Origin: Ailurus styani
Lineage: Eukaryota; Chordata; Mammalia; Carnivora; Ailuridae
Direction of reading: 5' to 3'
Assembly (NCBI GenBank): GCA_002007465.1
Contig: LNAC01000136.1
Location: 2,020,840-2,084,839 of the forward strand
Length of the DNA stretch: 64,000 nt
Position numbers and translations under genes: made by a program. Shown piece by piece: positions 25,601 through 38,900 of the stretch; position 1 is the first letter of the stretch, and each line of letters begins with the position of its first letter. The notes beneath the pieces were generated by a model, which was given only the letters and a program-made list of their open reading frames with translations, did no database searches and had not been told where the DNA came from.

Positions 25601-28600
25601 TGTCTCTCTTTCTCACAGTCCTAGAGCAGATGAAGTTGGGGATTTTGCAAAGCAACTGGCACTTGCTCAGTCTCGCTTTGGGTTCTGCAGGATTGCATCC
25701 GTTGCTGGCCTCTCCACCCCGCTGGCCCGTTGTCATTCCTAACAAAGACCACCACTGCCACGGTCACCTGGCCATGTGGGCAGGTGGCTACGTCTGCATG
25801 AAAGGCTGGCTGACATTTGGACTATATATGCCATTCATGGTAAGACGTCTGCTCCCATTAAATGTTCGTCTTGGAGAAAAAAAGATTAAAGAAACGTTTA
25901 GGATTCTGGCTGTGGTTTACATTTTAGAACCACAGAGGGAACGAAGTGGATAAGACAACCTGACATCTCCCCATTCGGGCCCCACTTTTTGATAAGGACC
26001 TACTGCGCATGTTCCCAACCATTCAAGAACCTGTGGAGCAAAAGAAAACTGGTGCTAGAACATTCTGGCCTTTCAGCAGGATCGTGGCAATGCAGTTACT
26101 TCCTGGATCAGTGTTTGGAGGGAGCAGAGAAAAGGCAAGAGGCTAAGATGAGAAACAGTACCCTCTTGGGCAGTAAAGACTAAAGTGCTAACCTCTGGAC
26201 TAGTGATCAGCAAATTACAAGCAGTCTTCAGGCCAAATCCAGCCTGCTGCCTGTTTCTGTAAATAAAGTTTTATTGGAAAACAGCCACGCCCATTCATTC
26301 ACACTGCCTAGATGCTTTTGCGCTTGGAGGCAGAGTTGAACAGTTGTCACAGAAACATGGTCTGCAAAGCTCATAACATTTACTCACTGGCTCTTTGCAG
26401 AAAAAAATTTTGCTCACACCTATTTTAAAACACACAGAGTTTCCTTTAATGTTGGACAAGGCCTGGGCAAGAGATTTCAGTTAATCTGTAACAAATGTCG
26501 GCAGACATTTAAGGGCAAGGGAGACAATCTCAAAGGCCTAAGAAGTGCCCTGCATTTCTGTTAGGATAAACAACAACGGGTGGCCTTCAATTTTTCTGCA
26601 GCATCACTGCAGTATTACCCAAGTATTAAATGTTACACTGTCCCATTCCTACAGATTCTAGGCAGTTTTACAATCTCTCATTTTTAAAAAAGATTCTATT
26701 TATTTACTTTAAGGGGAGAGGGGTAAAGGGAGAGGAGCAGAGAGAGAGAATCTCCAGCAGACTCCCTGCTGAGTACAGAGCCTGCCCTGTGACTTGATCT
26801 CAAGAACCCGAGATCAGGACCTGAGCTGAAATCAAGAGTCGGACACCCAACAGAATGAGCCATCCAGGCGCCCCTACGCCCCCCCCCCATTTATGTAAGG
26901 GCAGTGAGAACTCTGACTGTCCCATCTTGACATCTAAGTGCCCCCTAGGCTGATTCTTAGGGCTGAGTCAGGAGCAGGAGGCGCTTTCTCCCTTCCACAA
27001 CAGCAGTGTTGGTGTCGTGTATGCACCCGTGGCCAGAGGCCATCACAGTACCTGTTGGCCAGAAGCTGGGACCTGGTTCCTGAGGGTGAGGTCAGGTAGA
27101 TGGCCAGGTCTCCCCTCCGGGGATGGGTGATGGTTATGCGCACAACTACGTGCTCCAGGTAGTTGACGTGGTGGTTGGGGTTATCGGAACAGCCCGAAGC
27201 TTTGTAGATGGAGCGCACCGCACTGTTGGGCCGAATGGTCCTGCAACAGAGAGAGCGAGTGTGAGCACAGCACAGGAGGGGCTAGACTGGGTAAACCTGT
27301 GGGCCCGGAACGATAACGCCACATAACACAAGCCGCTGATGGCTGGACGGTAACCGACACAGTGCCATCACCCAAGGTCACTTCAAGGATTAACCCCGGT
27401 TATCAGAGAGTAGGAAAGATGCAAGTGAGAGAAAATGGGGGAATTAAGGTTCTTTTATCTTGGTGCAGGGACGGCTATCAAACTTAAGGGTAACTCCTTG
27501 TTAAAACACAAAGAGCTGAGCTCCTGCCCTTGATGTCTGATCTCGTGGGGCTGAGGTGGCTCCTAGAACATGCATTTCTCACAGGTTCCCAGCGACAGTG
27601 GGATCAGTGTTGCTGATCTTTGGAATATACTTTTCGGACTACTGCTAAAGGGTATGGCTGTATGGGGGAGGCTCAGGGATTACCATGACCTTGGTTCGAA
27701 TCCCTGGTTTACCACTTCTTTTCTCTAGAACCCACGGAGCACATGCTTCCTCTGGCCTGAACGTTCCTGGCTTCTTCGCTAGCTTCCTCCTTGTGCCATT
27801 GTCCCCCCCCCAAACACTGGGCTCCAATCACACTGACAACAGTTCAAGTTGGGGGTGACTCGTTTCCCACCTCGGAGACTGGGCCTAAAGCTTTTTTTTG
27901 GGGGGGGGGCTGTTGTTCCTATGGCTGACTCTTCCTCTTCCTTCACGGTCAAAGCTTGAATTTCACTCTCAGTCTCTGAGACGGTCATTGAACCATGGGA
28001 AAGATATGCTCCCTGCTTATTTTCTATCCATTTTACTTCCAACCTATTGTTGTCTTTATATACTATACTAAAAAGATAATTCGTAGTTACACATTACAGA
28101 GTTCAGTTTCCAGAATATCAAGTTTAGTTTTTTGGAGTATGCTGACTTACGGAGAACACTCGCACCATGAAATAGAAATATTGGCTGCGTAGAAACCTTA
28201 AGAATGCCCATCTGTAAGGGTCCTCCAAATCCCCTGTTGCCACATGCTTTTAAGGATCCTTGGGTTCTATTATGTGGATTTAACAGCTTAGCATCCTAGA
28301 CGTTCTATGAAAATTTTATAATTACACTAGGAAAACAAAACAAAACAACACCAGCTTTCGGCTTCCATGGACAACAAAGGCTGTCTGGAGCACTTGTGCT
28401 GGCCTGATCTCTTTCAGGAGATTGATATGCTGTCTGCTTGCCGCGAGCATTACTTGATCTGTCGGTCTGTGCTCTCCACGCACACGTGCTGCTGGGGAAC
28501 GGTGGTCCACTTCTCTGCTTCGGTCACCATGGCTTCTGCATCCATCAGTCCAAATCCATACAGGTGGCTCACTATGGGAGGCAAGAGGCTGGTCAGCTTC

Positions 28601-31600
28601 ACAGAAGTTAGAATCAACCTAGGCTGTCTACATTGAGTTCTGGCCGAGAGCCCAGACACATCCCTATGGGATCCTAGCATTCTTTCTAGCCATGATTTAA
28701 AAAAAAAAAAAAAGAAAAACACAACACATGTGACCAAACCTAAGAAGATCATAAAATGGATGTCTATTATTCAGTGATGATGTATTAAGACTAGTGACAG
28801 GACTATCGTGTACGGATTAGTACCACGTGGCAGGCACTAGACCATCTTTCTCCACATAACCCTCTCCACGATCTTAAGATGTTGGTGCTATTGTGATCAT
28901 CATTCATGGGATGAGAACACTGAGGAACAGAGAGAGAACTAAGACTGAGTAGCAGTTCAGTGGTTGAGCTGGATTCTAACTCACGGAGTTTTGCTCCAAG
29001 GCCTTACCTGTTCACCACTTTAAGCGATGACCTCATCAGTTTTGTAAGATAATGAATAGGTTTAAAGAGCAAGGACAGTGTCGACACCCTCTCCTGGCAC
29101 AACAAGAACGCACATGCAAGAAATACCAGTTTTCTGACATATCCGGGAATTAGGCCGAACATCTCAGAAGACAACGATTATTACCTTTCTCCCGGCATAT
29201 GAAAAAATGATTAAACTTTATGCATGCAATATCTGGAGGCCTCTAGACCTGTCTTCAAGTGCTGTAATCTTTTGGGTCTCAGTAAGAATACCTACTGATC
29301 TAAATCTGAATTTGACACAATGGTCTCAGAAATTTCAGTCACATACAGGAATATTTTGTAGATTAATCCATTTATTCTTACCCCCCCATCCCTCCAGCGA
29401 CCCTCGGTTTGTTTCCTGCATGTAGGAATATTATAACGATGATACAGCAATATCCACATGTGTAGTTCTTTCTAAAAAATACTCTAAAATCCCAGCAAAT
29501 ACTTAAAAATCTCCACCCTGTATTAAACCGTCTCATATCTTTATATTTAACACAAAGTCACATTGCTACCAGATTTGTTGCCTCTAAGTCATTTTCCTTA
29601 GAACCTTATTTTACACGACAATGTCTGTCGCTGCCCAGGCTTATGGATTGTTTCAGAACTTCCACTTGAAATTCAAGACGCTCTATGATAGAGGCCCATT
29701 CGCCTTGCAAAACAGCCTCCTCACCGACACCTGTGCTTTAGAAAGGTCATTCCTTTACAGTTCCCAGTCATAGCGTGCTCTTTCTGCCTCACTGCCTTGG
29801 CTCATGCTGAGACCTTGGCCTGGAATTCCCTCCCTCCTGCGCTCTGCAGAGTCACATTCTACTCCCAAGTTCTGGAAGGCTTAGCGAGTCTCTCTTCTCC
29901 TTGAAGTATCCTCCCATCAGTAAAAGTCAATAGACATTTACTGAAACTCAGCCATCTGTCATGAAGGAACTTTTTTCTAGTCCCTACAACGCTAATAAAT
30001 TCGTTAGTCCACTGGCACCTCTGCCCATCTAGCCAGCCGGCCACCCCTCACCCAACCATGCATCCACCCAACATTTCTTGACTGCCTTCTAAGTGCCAGG
30101 CACTGTATTACACACTGCGCTTTTCACTTATGTGTTATTAATTGAATTGCTAATTCCATGAGCAAATGTCTTTGCACCCCAACTATATTGTAAGCTGCTT
30201 GATGGCAGGGACTAGGACTTCTATTTCTTCATATGTTTCATGGGATTTAGCAGAACTTTATACGTATGGAGGAAAAAAAGAAATGACTGCATAAAGAAAA
30301 GGAAAACTATGCTAGGATTTGGAAATACTGCTTTATCTCTGCTATTCGCTAATTATATAATTCTTGGCAAAAAAGATAAAATAACTAACCCACAATCTCC
30401 TTGTGATATGATTGTCTAACCCGTCACCATTACTGAGTTGATTAAGTACTGTTATTTGTCCCATGTGAGAAACTCTTCATCAAGACCTATACAAATGTAA
30501 GGGCTCATTATTATAATATCAGGTACTCAGCCAGACAGGACATATNTTTCACTCTCAGTCTCTGAGACGGTCATTGAACCATGGGAAAGATATGCTCCCT
30601 GCTTATTTTCTATCCATTTTACTTCCAACCTATTGTTGTCTTTATATACTATACTAAAAAGATAATTCGTAGTTACACATTACAGAGTTCAGTTTCCAGA
30701 ATATCAAGTTTAGTTTTTTGGAGTATGCTGACTTACGGAGAACACTCGCACCATGAAATAGAAATATTGGCTGTGTAGAAACCTTAAGAATGCCCATCTG
30801 TAAGGGTCCTCCAAATCCCCTGTTGCCACATGCTTTTAAGGATCCTTGGGTTCTATTATGTGGATTTAACAGCTTAGCATCCTAGACGTTCTATGAAAAT
30901 TTTATAATTACACTAGGAAAACAAAACAAAACAACACCAGCTTTCGGCTTCCATGGACAACAAAGGCTGTCTGGAGCACTTGTGCTGGCCTGATCTCTTT
31001 CAGGAGACTGATATGCTGTCTGCTTGCCGCGAGCATTACTTGATCTGTCGGTCTGTGCTCTCCACGCACACGTGCTGCTGGGGAACGGTGGTCCACTTCT
31101 CTGCTTCGGTCACCATGGCTTCTGCATCCATCAGTCCAAATCCATACAGGTGGCTCACTATGGGAGGCAAGAGGCTGGTCAGCTTCACAGAAGTTAGAAT
31201 CAACCTAGGCTGTCTACATTGAGTTCTGGCCGAGAGCCCAGACACATCCCTATGGGATCCTAGCATTCTTTCTAGCCATGATTTAAAAAAAAAAAAAAAG
31301 AAAAACACAACACATGTGACCAAACCTAAGAAGATCATAAAATGGATGTCTATTATTCAGTGATGATGTATTAAGACTAGTGACAGGACTATCGTGTACG
31401 GATTAGTACCACGTGGCAGGCACTAGACCATCTTTCTCCACATAACCCTCTCCACGATCTTAAGATGTTGGTGCTATTGTGATCATCATTCATGGGATGA
31501 GAACACTGAGGAACAGAGAGAGAACTAAGACTGAGTAGCAGTTCAGTGGTTGAGCTGGATTCTAACTCACGGAGTTTTGCTCCAAGGCCTTACCTGTTCA

Positions 31601-34600
31601 CCACTTTAAGCGATGACCTCATCAGTTTTGTAAGATAATGAATAGGTTTAAAGAGCAAGGACAGTGTCGACACCCTCTCCTGGCACAACAAGAACGCACA
31701 TGCAAGAAATACCAGTTTTCTGACATATCCGGGAATTAGGCCGAACATCTCAGAAGACAACGATTATTACCTTTCTCCCGGCATATGAAAAAATGATTAA
31801 ACTTTATGCATGCAATATCTGGAGGCCTCTAGACCTGTCTTCAAGTGCTGTAATCTTTTGGGTCTCAGTAAGAATACCTACTGATCTAAATCTGAATTTG
31901 ACACAATGGTCTCAGAAATTTCAGTCACATACAGGAATATTTTGTAGATTAATCCATTTATTCTTACCCCCCCATCCCTCCAGCGACCCTCGGTTTGTTT
32001 CCTGCATGTAGGAATATTATAACGATGATACAGCAATATCCACATGTGTAGTTCTTTCTAAAAAATACTCTAAAATCCCAGCAAATACTTAAAAATCTCC
32101 ACCCTGTATTAAACCGTCTCATATCTTTATATTTAACACAAAGTCACATTGCTACCAGATTTGTTGCCTCTAAGTCATTTTCCTTAGAACCTTATTTTAC
32201 ACGACAATGTCTGTCGCTGCCCAGGCTTATGGATTGTTTCAGAACTTCCACTTGAAATTCAAGACGCTCTATGATAGAGGCCCATTCGCCTTGCAAAACA
32301 GCCTCCTCACCGACACCTGTGCTTTAGAAAGGTCATTCCTTTACAGTTCCCAGTCATAGCGTGCTCTTTCTGCCTCACTGCCTTGGCTCATGCTGAGACC
32401 TTGGCCTGGAATTCCCTCCCTCCTGCGCTCTGCAGAGTCACATTCTACTCCCAAGTTCTGGAAGGCTTAGCGAGTCTCTCTTCTCCTTGAAGTATCCTCC
32501 GATCAGTAAAAGTCAATAGACATTTACTGAAACTCAGCCATCTGTCATGAAGGAACTTTTTTCTAGTCCCTACAACGCTAATAAATTCGTTAGTCCACTG
32601 GCACCTCTGCCCATCTAGCCAGCCGGCCACCCCTCACCCAACCATGCATCCACCCAACATTTCTTGACTGCCTTCTAAGTGCCAGGCACTGTATTACACA
32701 CTGCGCTTTTCACTTATGTGTTATTAATTGAATTGCTAATTCCATGAGCAAATGTCTTTGCACCCCAACTATATTGTAAGCTGCTTGATGGCAGGGACTA
32801 GGACTTCTATTTCTTCATATGTTTCATGGGATTTAGCAGAACTTTATACGTATGGGGGAAAAAAAGAAATGACTGCATAAAGAAAAGGAAAACTATGCTA
32901 GGATTTGGAAATACTGCTTTATCTCTGCTATTCGCTAATTATATAATTCTTGGCAAAAAAGATAAAATAACTAACCCACAATCTCCTTGTGATATGATTG
33001 TCTATCCCGTCACCATTACTGAGTTGATTAAGTACTGTTATTTGTCCCATGTGAGAAACTCTTCATCAAGACCTATACAAATGTAAGGGCTCATTATTAT
33101 AATATCAGGTACTCAGCCAGACAGGACATATTGAAGGAAACTGAGTAAACCTACTTAGGGATAACAAGAATATATGTGGGGTTCTTATATAAGTACTTTT
33201 GTAACTGCTATTATAAATGATTATTTCTTGATTAAAAAGAACTGTATCTGTACTGTAAAAACCTGGAAATATAGCCAGAAAAGAATGAAGAAAGCAAAAC
33301 TCATCAATAACCTCATCACAAGTTGGTTACTGTATATTAACAGGTCTGTACCAACAACTCCATATATTTAGTTTCAGTTATAGGACATGATGCCAGGTGA
33401 TTTCACCTCCTTAGTGAAAACAGAGTCAGAGTGATCCACGTGTTACCGGAGAAATGTCAAGTGTGGGTTTAAGGAAACCAAACTGTAGCGATCTCCTACA
33501 CAAGTTCATGGAAATCCCAGGTTATCTCACTTATCACTTAACCACCAATACAGGCAATGATCTGTATCATTTCATCGTGACCATTCCAAGGCATTGTTTT
33601 CCCTAGAGGAACTGAAATTATTGCCAAACATGCTATGCCATGCCGGGCTCTCTAACTCAGCACGGTACCCAAATATCCCCACGGTAGTGTCACATGGTTT
33701 TAAACCAGCGCAACTTATCATTTGGTCTCAGTTTAGGGAAAAAAGATGAAAGATTTGCTTGGCACGTGGGGGGGAAGGGCAGAGGCTGGGTGGGAACTGG
33801 GGAGAGTGGAGGACAAAATGAGGGTTGCCTGGACTCTGGCCCGGGGGTACTTGCTGCGGCCCCCGCTCCCCAGTCCCCAGTAACTGTCAGCCTAACAACC
33901 GTTAGGACATAAATTAACACCTAGAGTCATCAAATACAGCAAACACTTCAGGCCTGAGGAACAACCACTTGAGTTAAGTAGAAAAGCACCCTGAGTCTTT
34001 ATGAAGGTTATAAATTTGTTTCCTTTTCTGAGTCCATTCCCACCCTCCAGAGACAATGTCCATTCATACAACACTCAGAGTAGATGTTCAGAAAAGAGGC
34101 TGGCTAGTTCCAGCTCAACTACAAACTGGCAGGTGAATGGAAAAAACATATTAATAAATGAAGGAACTCCCTTAGATCAGTAAAGGCCATTCAGTCATGG
34201 AGATTTTTAGTATTTTAAAACACTGGAAATCATGTATTTGTCCACAATCATGATACCCAGCCTAAAAAAACAGAAAATAAATGTATATCTGTTTATGGGG
34301 AGTGGTGCTGTTGTCAACATATCAACTCCACGTATTCTGATTGGCAATTATTTGTTTGGTTTTCAGTAGATACTAATGCGAAAATAATTACACAATGAAC
34401 ATGTTAGGCAGATAAACTCTTTTAAAACATGATGTCAACCGGGGAAATAGCTATTAAGTAGTTTGGAAGCACTAATATTTTTTTAAGATATGATTATAAC
34501 TGACATAATTTTTTGAATATAATACAAAGTTTTCATACTTTAAAATGACCTATCGGAATTCAGAAACAGATCTTTTTAAAAACAATTTTTAAAGATTTTG

Positions 34601-35958
34601 ATTGATTTAAGAGAGAGCATGCGGGGGAGGGGTAGAGGGGGAGGGAGAACAGAGTCCCCGCTGAGCAGGGCGCCCCACATGGGGCTCGATCCCAGGACCC
34701 TGAGATCATGACCTGAGCTGAAGGCAGCCACCCAAGTGACTGAGCCACCCAGCTGCCCCCAAACAGGTCTTTTTTTTTGGTGACGATCTGGGTCAAGTCG
34801 CGTTGGCCATCACACGATTACCCTGAACAGCCACCAGAGTATGCAGAGCACCTGTGCTTGGAGGAGAGGTTCTGTGCATACGCAACTGCTAGAAAGTTTA
34901 TGTAATTCACCAAGTGGCATAAAGTGTTTATGTGAGAATTGCAAGCGGAATCTGGAACTCTGTTCTTTTTATCACCGACTTCTGTAAAGTCATCATTAAT
35001 ACACTACATTTATTCAAGTATACAACCAATATTCACATTTTTAAAAATTAGGATTACAGCAAATACAGCACGCAAACAACTCATTGTGCTACGGCTATCC
35101 AGACCTAAATTAGTTTTATTTGTGCACGCGTCTCATGCCAAGCTCAGAACAAAACCTGAGCCTGAAAATAACTTTTTGATGATCAAGTAGAGCCGTCTCT
35201 GGGCAAGCTTTGTGTAAAATGCAAAACTCTATGAAGTTAGATACTATAATGGTGTGAGGAAGACTCCAAGCAGCTCAAACTGCATTTTTCGTTTCTATGA
35301 GTGTGGGTGGCAAACATTCAATTAGTAGCTTGAACATTAATTAAGATTCAAAAATCAATATTTAGAAAGCTATCAAGGGAACAAAGCATGTTTACGGAGT
35401 AATTAAAGATCTTGAGGCAAAGTTACTGAGGTAGATTTCAGAAAGTAGAATGATGCCTGGCAAGCTGAAAAAAGGGAATCTGCAATACTTGAGGACCATT
35501 ATATGTGCCTCATTAGGCTGCACGACTGTTTATGCAGATAAGTGGAGAAAAGTGGAATTGTCTTGTGCACAAGTATAGCTGGTCTTTATTCCGAGGAATC
35601 TGAAGGCTTCCCTGCTTGCACCAGCTAGATGAATGAGAGAAGGCGAGAAAGTAGAGAATGTTCTCCAGCAGGTGTATTTCCATTTTCTGATGAGACCAGA
35701 AGTGCTGAGGGAAGCTCGTCGTTAAGCATGTAAGGAAATGATTGCCGTGTGGAAGCAGATACAGTTAGCTGAAACAACAGCTCTAGCTAGGAGGCCTTCA
35801 CAATTCCAGAGAAAAGCTAGAAAGCTCAACGGGGGGAAAAAAAAAGTTCCCAAGCACCGGAAGCTGTAACTAGAAAAATCTGGAATACTTTTATGTCTTT
35901 TTAGTGGAGTATCCTTACTGGAGCCAGCTATTTTTTTAAGATATTTTAAAATTTATTT

Positions 35959-35997
<39 letters not shown>

Positions 35998-38900
35998 GAT
36001 AGCATGGGCAGGGGGAGCAGCAGAGTGAGAGGGAGAAGCAGACTCCTTGCTGGGCAGGGAGCCTGAGGCAGGGCTCAATCCCAGGACCCCAGGACCACGA
36101 CCCAAGCAGAAGGCACATGCTTAAGTGATTGAGCCACCCAGGCGCCCCTGGAGCGAGTTATTTTGAAGCTTTTTCTTTCTTCTTCTTCTTCTTTTTTTAA
36201 TATTACACTGAATGGAAAGTTCACGATGACTCTAAAATAATGATTAGTAAAGCACTCTCTATAATAAAGGATTTGGTTGGTTAAAAAAAATTTTTTTAAG
36301 CTTTTGAGCTCTCTCATCTTTTAATACCAATAATTGAGTAACAGGAGGGCATACGGGCATCTTGGACTCTGTGTTTGTTACGATGCACATAATCACCAAG
36401 ACATGAAACATGGCCAATTAGGTTCCATTATTCTATTATTAGAAAGGGTCAATTCCCAGACACCCCAAAAATTGATCCGATTAGTTACCGTATCACTCGT
36501 GGGGGTGTGATGCAGTCACTACATGTAGTCACCTCGGTGAGCGCCCAGAGGAAACAGAACATGATAGGCGCCCTTAGGCAGGCAGGAGATAAGAGTAACG
36601 TGATGATTTCACTAGGAAACAAAAGCACTAACAGGGTAACAAGACTTGAAAGGGGTACGAAATCAGGGAAAATGACAATGGAGATGAAGGAAGCTGACAG
36701 AGCCTGATGCAGAGAAAGTGCTCCACGCGCGTGAGCTGGAATCTGGAGTCAGGTGAGACGACCCAGCAGGGGAAGGTGGTATTTGGATGGTGCTGTCGCG
36801 CCTGCCAACTTTTCGCCTAGGTGGAGATACGGGGAGGACATTCCAGGGGCCAGGACGCAGCCTCCTGGATAAATAACCACCAGGTCTGTGAGTGGTTTCC
36901 TGGGGCGAGGAGGAAACCAGCGGTGGGTGGCGTGTGGGGTGAGCGGTCAGAAGGGGAGGGCATTCGTGGTAAACACAGGGCAGGATATAAGGGGCTGAGA
37001 GCAAACTGCCGGGGAGGGGAGCGGAGAGCCAACCATGACTGTGGGGTGTCCTCAGCCCTCAGGCTGTTGGGGTCTTTGATCCTCGCTGAACCACCTGCTC
37101 TGAGATGGATGCTCCACCAGGGACCCCGTGCCCCCCTCCACCCCCCGCCNNNNNNNNNNNNNNNNNNNNNNNNNNNNNNNNNNNNNNNNNNNNNNNNNNN
37201 NNNNNNNNNNNNNNNNNNNNNNNNNNNNNNNNNNNNNNNNNNNNNNNNNNNNNNNNNNNNNNNNNNNNNNNNNNNNNNNNNNNNNNNNNNNNNNNNNNNN
37301 NNNNNNNNNNNNNNNNNNNNNNNNNNNCCCCCCGCCCCCCACCTCCTGCACCAGTTAATCAAACCAAGCCGAATGTGCGCAACAGGAGGGGGTGAGACAG
37401 GAGAGGGGCCCTGACACTTGCCTTAGGTGGCTGCTGAAGTACTGCCCTTTTCGAGTAAAAATAAATAGCTAAATGGGAACACATAAAATGTAAGATTCCT
37501 AAGGATGAAAATGTGGAAAGTAGAGCTCTTCAGTCCTCCCCTGTCAGCATTTCGACGCCTAAATATCTCGGACAGATGGAAGGAGGAGGCTTCCAGAATT
37601 ACCCACATCTTCCCTTTCCTTAATCCCTTCCTCTGACATCAATCTCTTCCTTTCGTACCCTTTTGAAGAGTTCAGGGTGAAAGGCACCTAAGCTTCTTAG
37701 GAAGTCTGAGCCACACGTACAGCGCTTTCTTCTGCCTGTGGTGCAAAATGCAGACTCCTGGGGGCAGGAAACCAGAGCCGACACCTGCCTTACTGTGCAT
37801 GGCTTGTTTTTATCTTTCCCTCGCTCTTCCTAAAACCTCAGGCTCTACTAACAACTCCAGCCAGATCCAAACATGCCAGCCATCTCCGGCACTACTGAGG
37901 ACTTGCATGTGGGAAGTTTCCAGACACTGGTACCTGGCTGTCTGCGGGGTCTGCACTTCAAAGCTCCCCACGGGATAGGTTTGGTCAGCAGCTGCAGGGA
38001 GTCTGACTGGCTCATTGCACAGACACAAGTAAGGAGAGTGGAGGAAGACACTGGTGAGCACTTCTGCATGTGCAATGGACTTCCTTACACACGGGAGTGT
38101 AGACACACGATGAATTATATTACACATGTATATGTAAAGATACTTTTGTATTAGATTTTTTTTTTTTAGTTTACAAAGTTAAGGAGATATGCCAGCCTTC
38201 TCTCAAGGGCCCTTTTCTATTTTAAGAAAAGAAAAAAAAATGTCTAATTATTTTCTCTTCTCTGGCCATTCCCTTTTAATTTGCTTCCAATGTGGTTATA
38301 ATAAGCAAGTCCATTGCTTTAGATGATCGACTAGTATTTCTCGAACGGAGATAGGACAACATTTTACCAGCTTGGAGAGAGCTAGCCATGTATCCCAGGT
38401 CCATGCGAATCACAACTGTGCTTGCTTTTGAAAAACAAGATCTAAAGTTTACTCCAAAGGTCTCTGGGTAAAAGCTAATTGAAGATTAGACTGACCCTTT
38501 ATCAGCTCACCAGCCTAGATGGTCTTGGTGTGTACCGTGAGCAAGCAGTTACCAGCCTGGGATCTTGATGAACCGGCAGCCAAATTCCTATTTGTGAATC
38601 ATTTACGTATTATTTTTAGGTAGCTCTTCATTTAATTTTCCTTTATATTTGCTTTGTCCTTACATTCTCATAAAAGGAAGGAACAGAAATTCTGGTTGGT
38701 GCTTATTTCTAGTGAGTGCATTTTCACAGTTAGTGGTTAACAGCGGTCGTAAGGACACGGTTATTTCATGGATGGCTCCTGTGATGTGGAACCATTATTC
38801 ACTGTTGCTTTGACGGTCACAAAACACAAAGAGGGACAACAAAGAAGAAGGTATTCCTTGCAATTGGGGATGTCACCATCTCATTGAGAAGAAAGCTACC

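Larger units (their letters stand above)
27961..30545. repeat. Tandem duplication, copy 1 (2,585 bp, contains a PCSK5 exon)
   Basis: It starts at 'tttcactctcagtctctgag' and ends at 'gccagacaggacatat', directly against the single N at 30546. The same sequence restarts immediately after the N. Differences I could see from copy 2 are 28188 C/T, 28422 T/C, 29915 C/G, 30270 A/G and 30419 A/T, so identity is near 99.8%. Contents are the 118-bp exon, an A15 run, a MIR and an L2 fragment. A T8G10 homopolymer pair lies about 50 bp outside the left edge. Confidence 0.97.
30547..33131. repeat. Tandem duplication, copy 2 (2,585 bp, contains a PCSK5 exon)
   Basis: It is a direct repeat of 27961-30545 at a constant offset of 2,586 with no indels noticed, including the same A15 run. 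It ends at 'ggacatat' (33131) and continues into unique intron (tgaaggaaactgag). All ORFs, the MIR and the L2 remnants of copy 1 recur at the same spacing. The five substitutions resemble heterozygous differences. Confidence 0.97.
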
